From assembly GCF_014639275.1 (NCBI RefSeq), contig NZ_BMFW01000004.1:62001-126000 (forward strand): a stretch of 64,000 nucleotides of DNA, written 5' to 3'. Position 1 is the stretch's first letter; each line of letters opens with the position of its first letter. The stretch is from Arthrobacter liuii. GTDB lineage: Bacteria; Actinomycetota; Actinomycetes; Actinomycetales; Micrococcaceae. Below the pieces are notes generated by a model that saw nothing but the letters and a program-made list of their open reading frames with translations, made no database searches and was not told the origin of the DNA. Both the position numbers and the translations under genes were made by a program. Positions 9,178 to 17,155 of the stretch are shown here, piece by piece.

Positions 9178-9912
9178 ATGGAAAACGGCGCGGAAGCAGC
9201 AGGGAATCCTGGTGGCTACACCGGCCTCAAGGCCGTCTTCTTCAACGGAACCCTGAAGAAATCGCCCCAAACTTCCAACACTGAAGGCCTCATCACCATC
9301 AGTCGCCGGATCATGGAGAAACAGGGTGTTACCACCCGGGTGATCCGCGCCGTGGATCACGAGATCGCCTCCGGTGTCTACCCGGACATGAGGCAGTACG
9401 GCTGGGCGACGGATGAGTGGCCTCAGATATACCCGGCCGTCCAGGAAGCTGACATCGTGGTGGTGGCAGGACCTATCTGGCTGGGCGACAACTCCTCCCA
9501 GACCAAGAAACTGATTGAGCGCCTTTACGCCCATTCCGGCCAGCTCAACGCCAAGGGCCAGTGGGCGTTCTACCCAAAGGTGGGCGGCTGCCTGATCACC
9601 GGAAACGAGGACGGCATCAAGCACTGCGCCATGAACGTCCTCTACAGCCTGCAGCATATCGGCTTCAGCATCCCGCCCCAGGCGGACGCCGGCTGGATTG
9701 GACCCGTGGGGCCCGGCCCAAGCTACCTTGACGAAGGCTCGGGTGGTCCGGAAACCGACTTCACCAACCGCAATACCACCTTCATGACGTGGAACCTCCT
9801 GCACCTGGCGCGGATCCTGAAAGACGCCGGCGGCTACCCGGCCTACGGAAACCTGCCGCAGGAATGGTCGGCCGGAACCAGATTCGATTTTGAAAACCCG
9901 GAATACCGCTAG
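9178..9912 (+). CDS. Flavodoxin-fold NAD(P)H-dependent FMN reductase family protein
   Basis: The reading frame extends further upstream, but ATG 9178 with AGGAAGG about seven bases before it gives a 244-aa product and avoids overlapping the nitrobindin gene. Near the N terminus 'LKAVFFNGTLKKSPQTSNTEGL' is the phosphate-binding loop of the flavodoxin-like fold. 'EADIVVVAGPIWLGDNSSQTKKLIERL' is the typical flavin-contacting second motif. Such proteins reduce FMN or quinones with NAD(P)H; the substrate cannot be told from sequence. The C terminus ('ILKDAGGYPAYGNLPQEW') resembles actinobacterial flavodoxin-family oxidoreductases. Confidence 0.85.
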   Translation: MENGAEAAGNPGGYTGLKAVFFNGTLKKSPQTSNTEGLITISRRIMEKQGVTTRVIRAVDHEIASGVYPDMRQYGWATDEWPQIYPAVQEADIVVVAGPIWLGDNSSQTKKLIERLYAHSGQLNAKGQWAFYPKVGGCLITGNEDGIKHCAMNVLYSLQHIGFSIPPQADAGWIGPVGPGPSYLDEGSGGPETDFTNRNTTFMTWNLLHLARILKDAGGYPAYGNLPQEWSAGTRFDFENPEYR

Positions 9913-9934
9913 CTCCCCAGGACTTCTACTTCAT

Positions 9935-11017
9935 ATGACTACGCCCAGCCCTTTGTTGTCGCGCCCCGGCGCTGTCGAGGCCACCGGCCCTGACGCCGGA
10001 GTCGCCGCCCACTACGGCGAGCCGCTGCGCGAGCAGCGCGCCCTCGCCGCCGGAACCGCCGTCGTCGATCTTTCCCACCGCGGCGTGGTCACCGTCAGCG
10101 GACCCGACCGGCTCAGCTGGCTCAACACCCTGTCCTCGCAACAGGTTGCGGCCCTGAAGCCGGGCGAGTCCAGCGAACTGCTGCTCCTGAGCGTCCAGGG
10201 CCGCATCGACTTCGAGGCCCGCGTCATTGACGACGGCGGGACCACCTGGCTGATCGTTGAGGCCGCCGAGGCCGCACCCTTGGCCGAGTACCTCAACCGG
10301 ATGAAGTTCATGCTGCGCGTGGAGGTTGACGACGCCTCCGCTGACTGGGCCGTGGTGGGCAGTACCCGGGCCGTCCCCGAGTGGTCCGGCCGGCTCGCCT
10401 GGCAGGACCCATGGCCGCACGTCGCTGCCGGCGGATACTCCTACGCCACCGTGCCGGAGGAGAGCCATCCGGGCCTTGAGCGCCCCTGGTTCGAGTACCT
10501 TATCCCCGCCGCGGCACTGGAGGACGCCGTCAAGGGCCGGGCGCTGGCCGGCGTGCTCGCCGCGGAGGCCCTGCGCGTCGCCGCGTGGCGCCCGCGCCTC
10601 GGCGCCGAGACCGATGACAAGACCATCCCGCACGAACTGGACCTGCTGCGCACCGCCGTGCACCTGGCCAAGGGCTGCTACAAGGGGCAGGAAACCATCG
10701 CCCGTGTCCACAACCTGGGTCATCCGCCGCGCCGCCTGGTGTTCCTGCAGCTGGACGGTTCGCAGCACACCCTGCCCGCGGCCGGCAGCCCGGTCATGGC
10801 AGGGGAGCGGAAAGTCGGAACGGTGACGTCGGTGGCGCAGCACTACGAGATGGGGCCCGTGGCCCTGGCGGTCGTAAAGCGTTCCGTGGCCCCGGATGAG
10901 ATACTGACGGTCCTGGATGGCGACGAGCCTTACCCGGCCGCCCAGGAACTCATTGTCGCCCCTGACGCCGGCCAGGTGGTGGGGCGCCAGACCGGATTCC
11001 TGAGGGGGCCACGCTGA
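9935..11017 (+). CDS. ygfZ: YgfZ-type folate-binding protein
   Basis: A 360-aa protein of the GcvT-like fold. The hallmark 'KGCYKGQE' is present (coded near 10670-10690), a motif with a redox-sensitive Cys found in YgfZ/IBA57 proteins, which help repair or mature certain iron-sulfur enzymes in a folate-dependent way. The start ATG 9935 gives MTTPSPLLSRPG and lies 22 bases after the reductase stop; an AGGA lies about 12 bases upstream. Residues ~45-75 ('LSHRGVVTVSGPDRLSWLNTL') match the N-terminal family pattern. It overlaps the following ankyrin gene by one base (TGATG), so the two are translationally coupled. Confidence 0.92.
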   Translation: MTTPSPLLSRPGAVEATGPDAGVAAHYGEPLREQRALAAGTAVVDLSHRGVVTVSGPDRLSWLNTLSSQQVAALKPGESSELLLLSVQGRIDFEARVIDDGGTTWLIVEAAEAAPLAEYLNRMKFMLRVEVDDASADWAVVGSTRAVPEWSGRLAWQDPWPHVAAGGYSYATVPEESHPGLERPWFEYLIPAAALEDAVKGRALAGVLAAEALRVAAWRPRLGAETDDKTIPHELDLLRTAVHLAKGCYKGQETIARVHNLGHPPRRLVFLQLDGSQHTLPAAGSPVMAGERKVGTVTSVAQHYEMGPVALAVVKRSVAPDEILTVLDGDEPYPAAQELIVAPDAGQVVGRQTGFLRGPR

Positions 11018-11448
11018 TGACTGAGCACACCGGGACCATGCCTGCGGGCGGTGGGACGGAGGCAGCGGAAGTGCACGACGACGACGCGCTGGCTTTGGCG
11101 CATACGCTGTTCCAGGCTGCCCGCGAGGGAAACGACGCGCTGCTGGGTGCCTACCTGGACGGCGGGGTTCCCGCCACAATGACAAACGCCGCGGGTGATT
11201 CAATGCTCATGCTGGCCGCGTACCACGGCCATGCCGGGACAGTTCAGCTGCTCCTGCAGCACGGTGCCGACGCCAACACCGCCAACGACCGGGGCCAGAC
11301 CCCACTCGCCGGAGCGGCATTCAAGGGCTACATGGACGTGGCCCGGGTCCTGCTGGGCGCCGGAGCGGATCCGGACGCCGGTGCGCCGTCGGCACGGGCC
11401 GCGGCGCAAATGTTTGCCCGCAGGGAGATCCTGGACCTGCTGGCCTAG
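11017..11448 (+). CDS. Ankyrin-repeat protein
   Basis: A 143-aa protein carrying about three ankyrin repeats, each recognisable by the helix-turn-helix pattern. The clearest are 'GDSMLMLAAYHGHAGTVQLL' (about residues 61-80), with 'LQHGADANTANDRGQTPLAGAAFKG' leading into the next, and 'GAGADPDAG'. About 25 disordered, acidic N-terminal residues precede them. No signal peptide or membrane segment is visible, so it is probably a cytoplasmic protein-binding module. The ATG overlaps the ygfZ stop. Bacterial ankyrin proteins of this size often accompany catalases or other redox proteins; whether it partners YgfZ is a guess from position. Confidence 0.88.
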   Translation: MTEHTGTMPAGGGTEAAEVHDDDALALAHTLFQAAREGNDALLGAYLDGGVPATMTNAAGDSMLMLAAYHGHAGTVQLLLQHGADANTANDRGQTPLAGAAFKGYMDVARVLLGAGADPDAGAPSARAAAQMFARREILDLLA

Positions 11449-11499
11449 CCTTACCGGGTTTCGGCCCGGCGCCAATCAAAACTCCTGAAGGATGACCGA

Positions 11500-13041
11500 G
11501 TGGAAAACGTAGCAAAGCCCTGGCCGGCACTGTGGTCCCTGGTGATCGGGTTCTTCATGATCCTGATCGATACCACCATCGTGTCCGTTGCCAACCCGCG
11601 GATCATGGAAGGCCTGCACGCGGACATCAACTCGGTGATCTGGGTGACCAGCGCCTACCTGCTGGCCTACGCCGTCCCGCTGCTCATCACCGGCCGCCTT
11701 GGCGACAGGTTCGGGCCCAAGAAGCTCTACCTCTCCGGGCTGGTGGTCTTCACCCTCGCCTCGCTCTGGTGCGGCCTGTCCGGGGACGTCGGGATCCTGA
11801 TCGCTGCCCGTGTCCTCCAGGGCCTCGGCGCGGCGATGATGACACCGCAGACCATGGCCGTCATCACCCGGATCTTCCCGCCGGACCGCCGCGGCTCAGC
11901 CATGGCCGTGTGGGGCGCTACAGCGGGGATGGCCACCCTCGTGGGACCCATCCTGGGCGGCGTCCTGGTGGACGGCCTTGGCTGGGAGTGGATCTTCTTC
12001 ATCAACGTGCCCATCGGCGTCGTTGGCTTCATCCTGGCGATGCGCAACGTTCCGGCACTGAGCACCCACCCGCACCGGTTCGATATTCCCGGCGTCCTGC
12101 TGAGCGCGGTGGGGCTGTTCCTGCTGGTATTTGGGATCCAGGAGGGTGAGACCTACAACTGGGGCACGATTACCGGGCCCATCAGCGTGTGGGGCCTGAT
12201 CATCGCCGGCCTCGTGGTGCTCGTCGCCTTTGTCCTGTGGCAGAAGTTCAACAAGGGCGAGCCGCTGCTGCCGCTGGCGCTGTTCCGGGACCGGAACTTC
12301 TCGCTGGCCAACATTGGCATCACCACTGTGGGCTTCACCGTAACGGCCTTCAGCCTGCCGCTGATCTTCTACTACCAGCTGGTCCGGGGTCTTACCCCCA
12401 CGCAGTCCGCCCTGATGATGGTGCCCATGGCGCTGATCTCCGGCGGCCTGGCACCAGTGGTGGGCAAGCTGGTGGACCGGGTGAACCCCAAATACATCAC
12501 AGCCACCGGACTGGTGCTCATGGCGGTGGCACTCCTCTGGAACTCGGTCCTGATGCAGCCGGATACGCCGATCCTGATGTTCCTGCTTCCCAGCGCCGTC
12601 CTGGGCTTCGCCAACGCCGGCATCTGGGCGCCCCTCAGCACCACCGCCACCAGGAACCTGCCGCCGCGCCAGGCCGGGGCGGGCTCGGGCGTCTACAACA
12701 CCACCCGCCAGATCGGCGCGGTCCTGGGCAGCGCCGCCATCGCCGTGCTGATCCAGTCCCGGCTGGCCGCTGAGCTTCCCTCGGGAGGGCCCGGCGGATC
12801 CGCAGGGGAAGGGATGGCAATGGGCGGCTCGCTGCCCGAGTTCCTGCACAGCGGGTTCTCGACGGCGATGGGCCAGTCCATCCTGCTGCCCGCCGCAGTG
12901 ATCCTGGTGGGCGCGGCGGTGTCGTTGTTCTTCGCCAAGCCACAGCCGGTCCAGGGCTGGCAAGCACCTGGACAGGGGCAGGATCAGGAACAGGGCCCGG
13001 CGTCAGCGAAGGTGGACGCTGGTCTGGATTCCGCCGGCTGA
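11500..13041 (+). CDS. DHA2-family MFS drug-type exporter
   Basis: A 513-aa transporter with about 14 hydrophobic segments, as expected for the DHA2 (EmrB/QacA) group of proton-driven exporters. Between helices 2 and 3 the MFS motif A appears as 'GRLGDRFGPKKLY', and antiporter motif C as 'GATAGMATLVGPILGG'. The first helix contains 'FFMILIDTTIVSVANP', with the acidic residue of motif D1 conserved in this group. The start is GTG at 11500 with AAGGA upstream. The tail after helix 14 is Gln/Gly-rich. The substrate is unknown. It converges with the next gene and the two coding regions overlap by 39 bases at their 3' ends. Confidence 0.93.
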   Translation: MENVAKPWPALWSLVIGFFMILIDTTIVSVANPRIMEGLHADINSVIWVTSAYLLAYAVPLLITGRLGDRFGPKKLYLSGLVVFTLASLWCGLSGDVGILIAARVLQGLGAAMMTPQTMAVITRIFPPDRRGSAMAVWGATAGMATLVGPILGGVLVDGLGWEWIFFINVPIGVVGFILAMRNVPALSTHPHRFDIPGVLLSAVGLFLLVFGIQEGETYNWGTITGPISVWGLIIAGLVVLVAFVLWQKFNKGEPLLPLALFRDRNFSLANIGITTVGFTVTAFSLPLIFYYQLVRGLTPTQSALMMVPMALISGGLAPVVGKLVDRVNPKYITATGLVLMAVALLWNSVLMQPDTPILMFLLPSAVLGFANAGIWAPLSTTATRNLPPRQAGAGSGVYNTTRQIGAVLGSAAIAVLIQSRLAAELPSGGPGGSAGEGMAMGGSLPEFLHSGFSTAMGQSILLPAAVILVGAAVSLFFAKPQPVQGWQAPGQGQDQEQGPASAKVDAGLDSAG

Positions 13042-13719
13042 GGGGCCGAGTTTCCGTGCCAGCGCCAGGCAGCCGGTGTTGCTGACGTCTGCCCGCCACT
13101 GCAGCGTCAGCCCGGCGGCGAGTGCCTCATGGGCGGCGATGGAGCCCGCAAGCGAGCCCAAACCGCGCCGCCGCCACCCGGGGTCCACCAGGACGCCCAT
13201 GTTGGCCAGCAGGCCCTCCCACTCGCCGTAGGCCCCGCAGGCCAGGGGGACGCGCCTCCCGGCCTGCTCGTGCACGATGGTGTAGCGGTTTTCAAGGTCG
13301 GAGAGGCCCACTTCGTTGACGTCGTCCGGCGGGCAGCGGCCCTCCAGTTCGATCGCCTCGGGGTTACCGTGCGAGACCGTCAGTTCCTCCGACGGCTGCT
13401 GAAGCGGCAGGTCGTCGGCGAAGAACAAGGCCGCGGCACCGAGCCCATGGCCGCCAAGCTCCCTGGTCAGTTTCAGGAGCGTGACGTGGTGGGCCATTTC
13501 CCCGTCAGGGAGCTCTGTCGCGGCGTCGATGACGCTCTGCGGTCCCACCAGCACGGAACTGCCGAATAACCGCACGAACTCGACCGTCCGGGCTGATTCG
13601 TCGGCGCGGACAATCCGTTCCCCGGAAGCCAGGGCGTCGCCGAAAGCGTCGTCGTCAAGGCCCAGCCGGCGCGCCCACGCCAGCTGGATGATGGCCGCTG
13701 AACCGGGATCGAGTGTCAT
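13003..13719 (-). CDS. GNAT-family N-acetyltransferase
   Basis: A 238-aa protein. The C-terminal half has the acetyl-CoA binding pattern 'MGVLVDPGWRRRGLGSLAGSIAAHEAL' (Q/R-x-x-G-x-G/A type) followed by 'LQWRADVSNTGCLALARKLG', typical of GNAT strands 4-5. The N-terminal ~120 residues are less recognisable and may form the substrate part or a degenerate second domain. The substrate is unknown. The start is ATG 13719. Its 3' end overlaps the convergent MFS gene by 39 bases, so both coding sequences share DNA on opposite strands. Confidence 0.82.
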   Translation of the reverse strand: MTLDPGSAAIIQLAWARRLGLDDDAFGDALASGERIVRADESARTVEFVRLFGSSVLVGPQSVIDAATELPDGEMAHHVTLLKLTRELGGHGLGAAALFFADDLPLQQPSEELTVSHGNPEAIELEGRCPPDDVNEVGLSDLENRYTIVHEQAGRRVPLACGAYGEWEGLLANMGVLVDPGWRRRGLGSLAGSIAAHEALAAGLTLQWRADVSNTGCLALARKLGPSAGGIQTSVHLR

Positions 13720-13746
13720 GGTCCCAGCCTAGGGCGGCCCAGTGAC

Positions 13747-14772
13747 TTAGCCGAACAGGACCGCGGCCTCGTCGTAGCGGTTTTGCGGGACGGTCTTGAG
13801 CTGGCCCAGGGCTTCCGCGAAGGCGACGTGTTGGATGTCTGTGCCTTTCAGCGCCACCATGGTGCCCCAGTAGCCTTCCACTACGGAGTCGATGGCGGCC
13901 ATGCCAAGCCGGGTGGCCAGTACCCTGTCGAACGCCGAAGGGACGCCGCCGCGCTGGATGTGGCCCAGGATGGTGGCGCGGGTTTCAATGCCGGTCCGGG
14001 CTTCGAGCTCCGGCGCCAACTGGTCCGCGATTCCGCCCAGGCGGGGGCGGCCGAAGGTGTCCAAGCCCCGTTCGGAGTGCGGGCTTTCCATGTGCTCCGG
14101 AACGAAGCCTTCGGCCACCACCACCAGGGGCGCACGGCCACGGGCGTGGGCTTCCTTGACCCATTCGGTGATCTGCTCGATGCTGACCTTCTGCTCCGGG
14201 ATAAGGATGGCGTGCGCGCCGGCCGCCATACCGGCGTGCAGGGCAATCCAGCCCACGTGCCGGCCCATCACTTCGGCGATCATGCAGCGGTGGTGGGACT
14301 CACCAGTGGTTCGGAGCCGGTCGATGGCTTCGGTGGCGATCTGCACGGCGGTATCGAAACCGAAGGTGTAGTCGGTGGCGTCGAGGTCGTTGTCCACCGT
14401 CTTGGGGACGCCCACAATCTTGAGCCCGGCGTCGGTCAGGCGCTTCGCGGCGGCCAGCGTTCCCTCACCGCCAATGGCGATGATTGCGTCGATGCCCAGC
14501 CGGTCCATGTGGGCTTTGATGGCTTCGGGTCCGCCGCCGTTCTCGAACGGGTTGGTGCGGGAGGTGCCCAGGATGGTGCCGCCCTGCTTGGCGATGCCGC
14601 GGACCATGGTGCGGGGGATGTCGATGATGTCGCCCTCCACCACGCCGCGCCAGCCATCACGGAATCCAACGAATTCCTGGCCGTGGACGGCGATGCCCTT
14701 AAGCACGGCGCCTCGGATTACGGCGTTCAACCCGGGGCAGTCGCCACCGCTGGTAAGGATTCCAATTTTCAT
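13747..14772 (-). CDS. pfkA: 6-phosphofructokinase
   Basis: A 341-aa glycolytic enzyme that phosphorylates fructose 6-phosphate. Residues 1-20 contain 'GILTSGGDCPGLNAVIRG'. The nucleotide loop is 'GGEGT' (101-105) and the catalytic loop 'PKTVDNDL' (123-130) carries D127. Gly at 104 is the residue linked to ATP use, whereas PPi-dependent enzymes usually have Asp there; Lys at 124 is common to the actinobacterial clade and to PPi enzymes. ATP is therefore the likely phosphoryl donor, but this is read from two residues. The substrate motif 'MGRHVGW' is present. ATG 14772 is the start; an AGGA lies rather far upstream. Confidence 0.95.
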   Translation of the reverse strand: MKIGILTSGGDCPGLNAVIRGAVLKGIAVHGQEFVGFRDGWRGVVEGDIIDIPRTMVRGIAKQGGTILGTSRTNPFENGGGPEAIKAHMDRLGIDAIIAIGGEGTLAAAKRLTDAGLKIVGVPKTVDNDLDATDYTFGFDTAVQIATEAIDRLRTTGESHHRCMIAEVMGRHVGWIALHAGMAAGAHAILIPEQKVSIEQITEWVKEAHARGRAPLVVVAEGFVPEHMESPHSERGLDTFGRPRLGGIADQLAPELEARTGIETRATILGHIQRGGVPSAFDRVLATRLGMAAIDSVVEGYWGTMVALKGTDIQHVAFAEALGQLKTVPQNRYDEAAVLFG

Positions 14773-14901
14773 GTTCGGCTCAAATCCTGGGGAGAAGGTT
14801 TACAGGCAGAGCGCCACGCTGAGCTCACCTAGAAGTGTAGTGGGGTGTGTGGGGTACGACACAAACCGGTTACACAGGGCTTATGCAAGCAGCGAGGGCA
14901 G

Positions 14902-14944
14902 GCAAAGAGCCCCCGCCGGGTGAACGGATTCACCGGGCGGGGGC
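14902..14944 (-). terminator. Intrinsic terminator of leftward PspC operon
   Basis: A 16-bp inverted repeat (14909-14924 with 14929-14944) with one mismatch and a four-base loop. Read leftward, the GC-rich stem is followed by TCTTTGCC. It lies 27 bp past the stop of the 84-aa PspC gene. Confidence 0.75.
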
Positions 14945-14971
14945 CTGGGCTGCCAGCTGGAGCCGGGCCGG

Positions 14972-15226
14972 TCAGCGATTCAGTGAGCGGCGGTCCAGGA
15001 ACGCCTGAAGCGGGATCTCGTTGCGCTGGTCGGGGAGGATCACCCACGCCAGGACGTAGAAGACGAAGGCCGGGCCCGGAAGCAGGGCGAAGAGCAGGAA
15101 GGCGATACGGACAAAGGCAACGTCCACGTTGAGCTTGGCTGCGATGCCGCCGCAGACTCCGCCGAGCCACCGCTCCGGGCCGCGCTTCAGGCCAAAGCCC
15201 CTGACAATGCTGAAGAACTTATCCAT
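14972..15226 (-). CDS. Small PspC-domain protein
   Basis: An 84-aa protein consisting of one PspC domain: 'LKRGPERWLGGVCGGIAAKLNVDVAFVRIAFLL' (about residues 13-45) followed by a hydrophobic segment ending 'FYVLAWVILPDQ', as in the family. PspC proteins sit in the cytoplasmic membrane and take part in envelope-stress signalling. This is the last of three leftward genes that start at 17030. The ATG at 15226 is preceded by GGGAAG. A terminator hairpin follows. The neighbouring 513-aa protein and the divergent kinase also carry PspC domains, so the three probably act in one pathway. Confidence 0.88.
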   Translation of the reverse strand: MDKFFSIVRGFGLKRGPERWLGGVCGGIAAKLNVDVAFVRIAFLLFALLPGPAFVFYVLAWVILPDQRNEIPLQAFLDRRSLNR

Positions 15227-15229
15227 GGT

Positions 15230-15487
15230 TCAAGACTTCCCTGTAGTTGGTTGGTTGTCACGTTTATGGGCGGAGAGCAGGCCGCCTGCCACCAGGGCCA
15301 CGCCCGCGCCGACCATGAGGCCGATCAGGACGTAGGTGCCGTTGAGGGTGACGATGCCCAGCTGCGCCACGATGATCAGTGCGGCCAGCGCCAGGATGAT
15401 CAGTCCCCACACGACGGTTCCCACCCTGGCTGGTGCCGGTCCGGGAGTGTCCTGGCCCGCCGTCGTCGAAATGTTGCTGCTGTCCAT
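15230..15487 (-). CDS. Two-helix membrane protein
   Basis: An 85-aa protein starting at ATG 15487 (MDSSNISTTAGQ), with GGAAGG seven bases upstream; a longer start inside the preceding gene is less likely. Two hydrophobic segments (about residues 26-46 and 52-72) are followed by the short tail 'HKRDNQPTTGKS'. It is packed between two PspC genes, one base after the upstream stop and three bases before the downstream start. It therefore belongs to the same operon and is presumably an accessory membrane component. I do not recognise a named family. Confidence 0.8.
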   Translation of the reverse strand: MDSSNISTTAGQDTPGPAPARVGTVVWGLIILALAALIIVAQLGIVTLNGTYVLIGLMVGAGVALVAGGLLSAHKRDNQPTTGKS

Positions 15488-15488
15488 G

Positions 15489-17030
15489 TCAGCTGCCTTC
15501 CTGGATAGTGACGTTGCTGAAGGTGGCATTGATCCGGACCACCAGGTGGTTTCCGGGCTTGCCGGTGTTGTAGCTGCTTTCGCGGGTTGTGGTTCCCCCG
15601 CGCTGGCCGCTTGCCTCGTTCAGGTTTCCCATGGTCATGTCCGCCTTGATGTCCACGGGCACGTTTTGCGGTATCACCACGGTCACGTTGCTGGCGGTGA
15701 TGTCCAGGGGGACCACGACGTCGGATGTCAGGGGAGCGGTGGGGGAGAGGTTCGTGAGGTCCATGGTTCCCCGCCCGGCGGTGATATCAATGCCGCCGCG
15801 CGCCTCCTGGATGCTCGCCGGATTCCAGTCCACCTGCTGGAAACGCATGCGGCCGTCACCCACGGTGTTGTAGACGCCGCCGGTGATCAGTGCGATCACG
15901 GCAAAGAGGCTCAGGATTCCGGAGGTCCGGCCGCGGAAGCCCGCCACCAGGATGCCCAGGCCAAGGACTGCCGCGGCACTGGCCCACACGATCGCGTTGG
16001 CCGAGCCGCCCAGGTCGATGATGTTCGCGGCATCGAGCGCCTTGAGCCCACCGCCCACCAGCAGGGCAGAACCGGTTGCGATGGCGACGGCGGGGGCGCC
16101 GGGACCCGATGGCCGGCGCTTGGGCGGCTGTGGTGGGACCCACGGTGCGGGGTAGCCGCCAGCCGCGGGTCCCCCGCTGCCCGGGTCGACGGGAGGCGTA
16201 CCACTGGGAGGAGTACCGCCGGTGCCAGTGCTGCTGCCGTACGACGGCGCTGCGGGGACCCGCGCGGCCGGCCCGGGGGCCGTGCCTGCGGAGAACGATG
16301 AGGCGTGTTCCGTGCCGGAGCGTTCCATCGGGTAGGTGGCGGGGTAGGCCGCGCCGGAGGGTGGGGCGTGGCCGGCCATCGTGGGGTGGGCCTTGTTGCG
16401 CTGTGAGAGGAAGTAGATCAGGTAGATCGCGCCACCCACCCAGAAGACGGTCCAGAGCAGGCCGCTCAGGCCGTTATGGGTCCAGCCCCAGAAGCCCCCG
16501 CCAAGGCCGGTGAGTCCCAGGACCGTGGCGATCAGGGAACCAGTCATGCCGCTGGACCACCGGCCTGCACCGGCTTCCTGGACGTGGATCCTGCCGTCCG
16601 GTTCCGGGAGGAAGGCCCACGCCAGGCCGTAGAGCAGTACCCCGATGCCTGCCAGGAGGGTCAGGACAATCAGGATGCCGCGGATGATGATCGGGTCCAC
16701 ATTCAACCGGTGGGCGATGCCGCTGCAGACGCCGCCGATCCACCTGTCGTTGGTCCGGTAGATGCCTTGGCTGCGGATCCAGCCGAAGAAGTCTGTGGAA
16801 GGCGCCGGGGCAGGAGGGCTGCCCTGGAATGCGTATGCCTGGGCTGGGTCCGCAGGGCCGGCGGAGGGGCCGGTTTCCGGGCCAGTGGTGGGGCCCGCGG
16901 ATGGGGCCGCCGCGAAGTTCGGAGGCGCCGAGGCGGGGGACGGGAGGGGCTCGGTGGGCTGCCCGCTGCCCGGGCCGGGCAACGGTTCGTCAGGGTGTTC
17001 GTCGTCGGGGGAAGGGGTCTGCGAGTTCAT
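15489..17030 (-). CDS. Large PspC-domain membrane protein with LiaF-like C-terminal part
   Basis: A 513-aa protein. Residues 1-80 are Pro/Ala/Gly-rich and probably disordered and cytoplasmic. A PspC domain follows at about 90-145 ('YRTNDRWIGGVCSGIAHRLNVDP', ending 'LLYGLAWAFLPEP'). Further membrane segments lie at about 165-210, then a Pro/Gly/Ser linker, then three or more helices at about 310-385. The last ~115 residues look beta-rich ('GGIDITAGRGTMDLTNL', 'NVTVVIPQNVPVDIKADMTMG'), resembling the LiaF/DUF2154 domain that senses or restrains LiaRS-type signalling. It heads the leftward operon and is transcribed away from the PspC-kinase/regulator pair, consistent with a shared signalling system. 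Confidence 0.85.
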   Translation of the reverse strand: MNSQTPSPDDEHPDEPLPGPGSGQPTEPLPSPASAPPNFAAAPSAGPTTGPETGPSAGPADPAQAYAFQGSPPAPAPSTDFFGWIRSQGIYRTNDRWIGGVCSGIAHRLNVDPIIIRGILIVLTLLAGIGVLLYGLAWAFLPEPDGRIHVQEAGAGRWSSGMTGSLIATVLGLTGLGGGFWGWTHNGLSGLLWTVFWVGGAIYLIYFLSQRNKAHPTMAGHAPPSGAAYPATYPMERSGTEHASSFSAGTAPGPAARVPAAPSYGSSTGTGGTPPSGTPPVDPGSGGPAAGGYPAPWVPPQPPKRRPSGPGAPAVAIATGSALLVGGGLKALDAANIIDLGGSANAIVWASAAAVLGLGILVAGFRGRTSGILSLFAVIALITGGVYNTVGDGRMRFQQVDWNPASIQEARGGIDITAGRGTMDLTNLSPTAPLTSDVVVPLDITASNVTVVIPQNVPVDIKADMTMGNLNEASGQRGGTTTRESSYNTGKPGNHLVVRINATFSNVTIQEGS

Positions 17031-17155
17031 ACCTCGATCCTCCCGTCCGGGCCCGTTGGCGCTCTACTGGGGGAAACCCTGAACCGTCCCTGAGCTGTCC
17101 CCGGGAAGCGGCCGGATACGGTCCGGGCAACCCTGATCCATGTTTGGATTGACCC

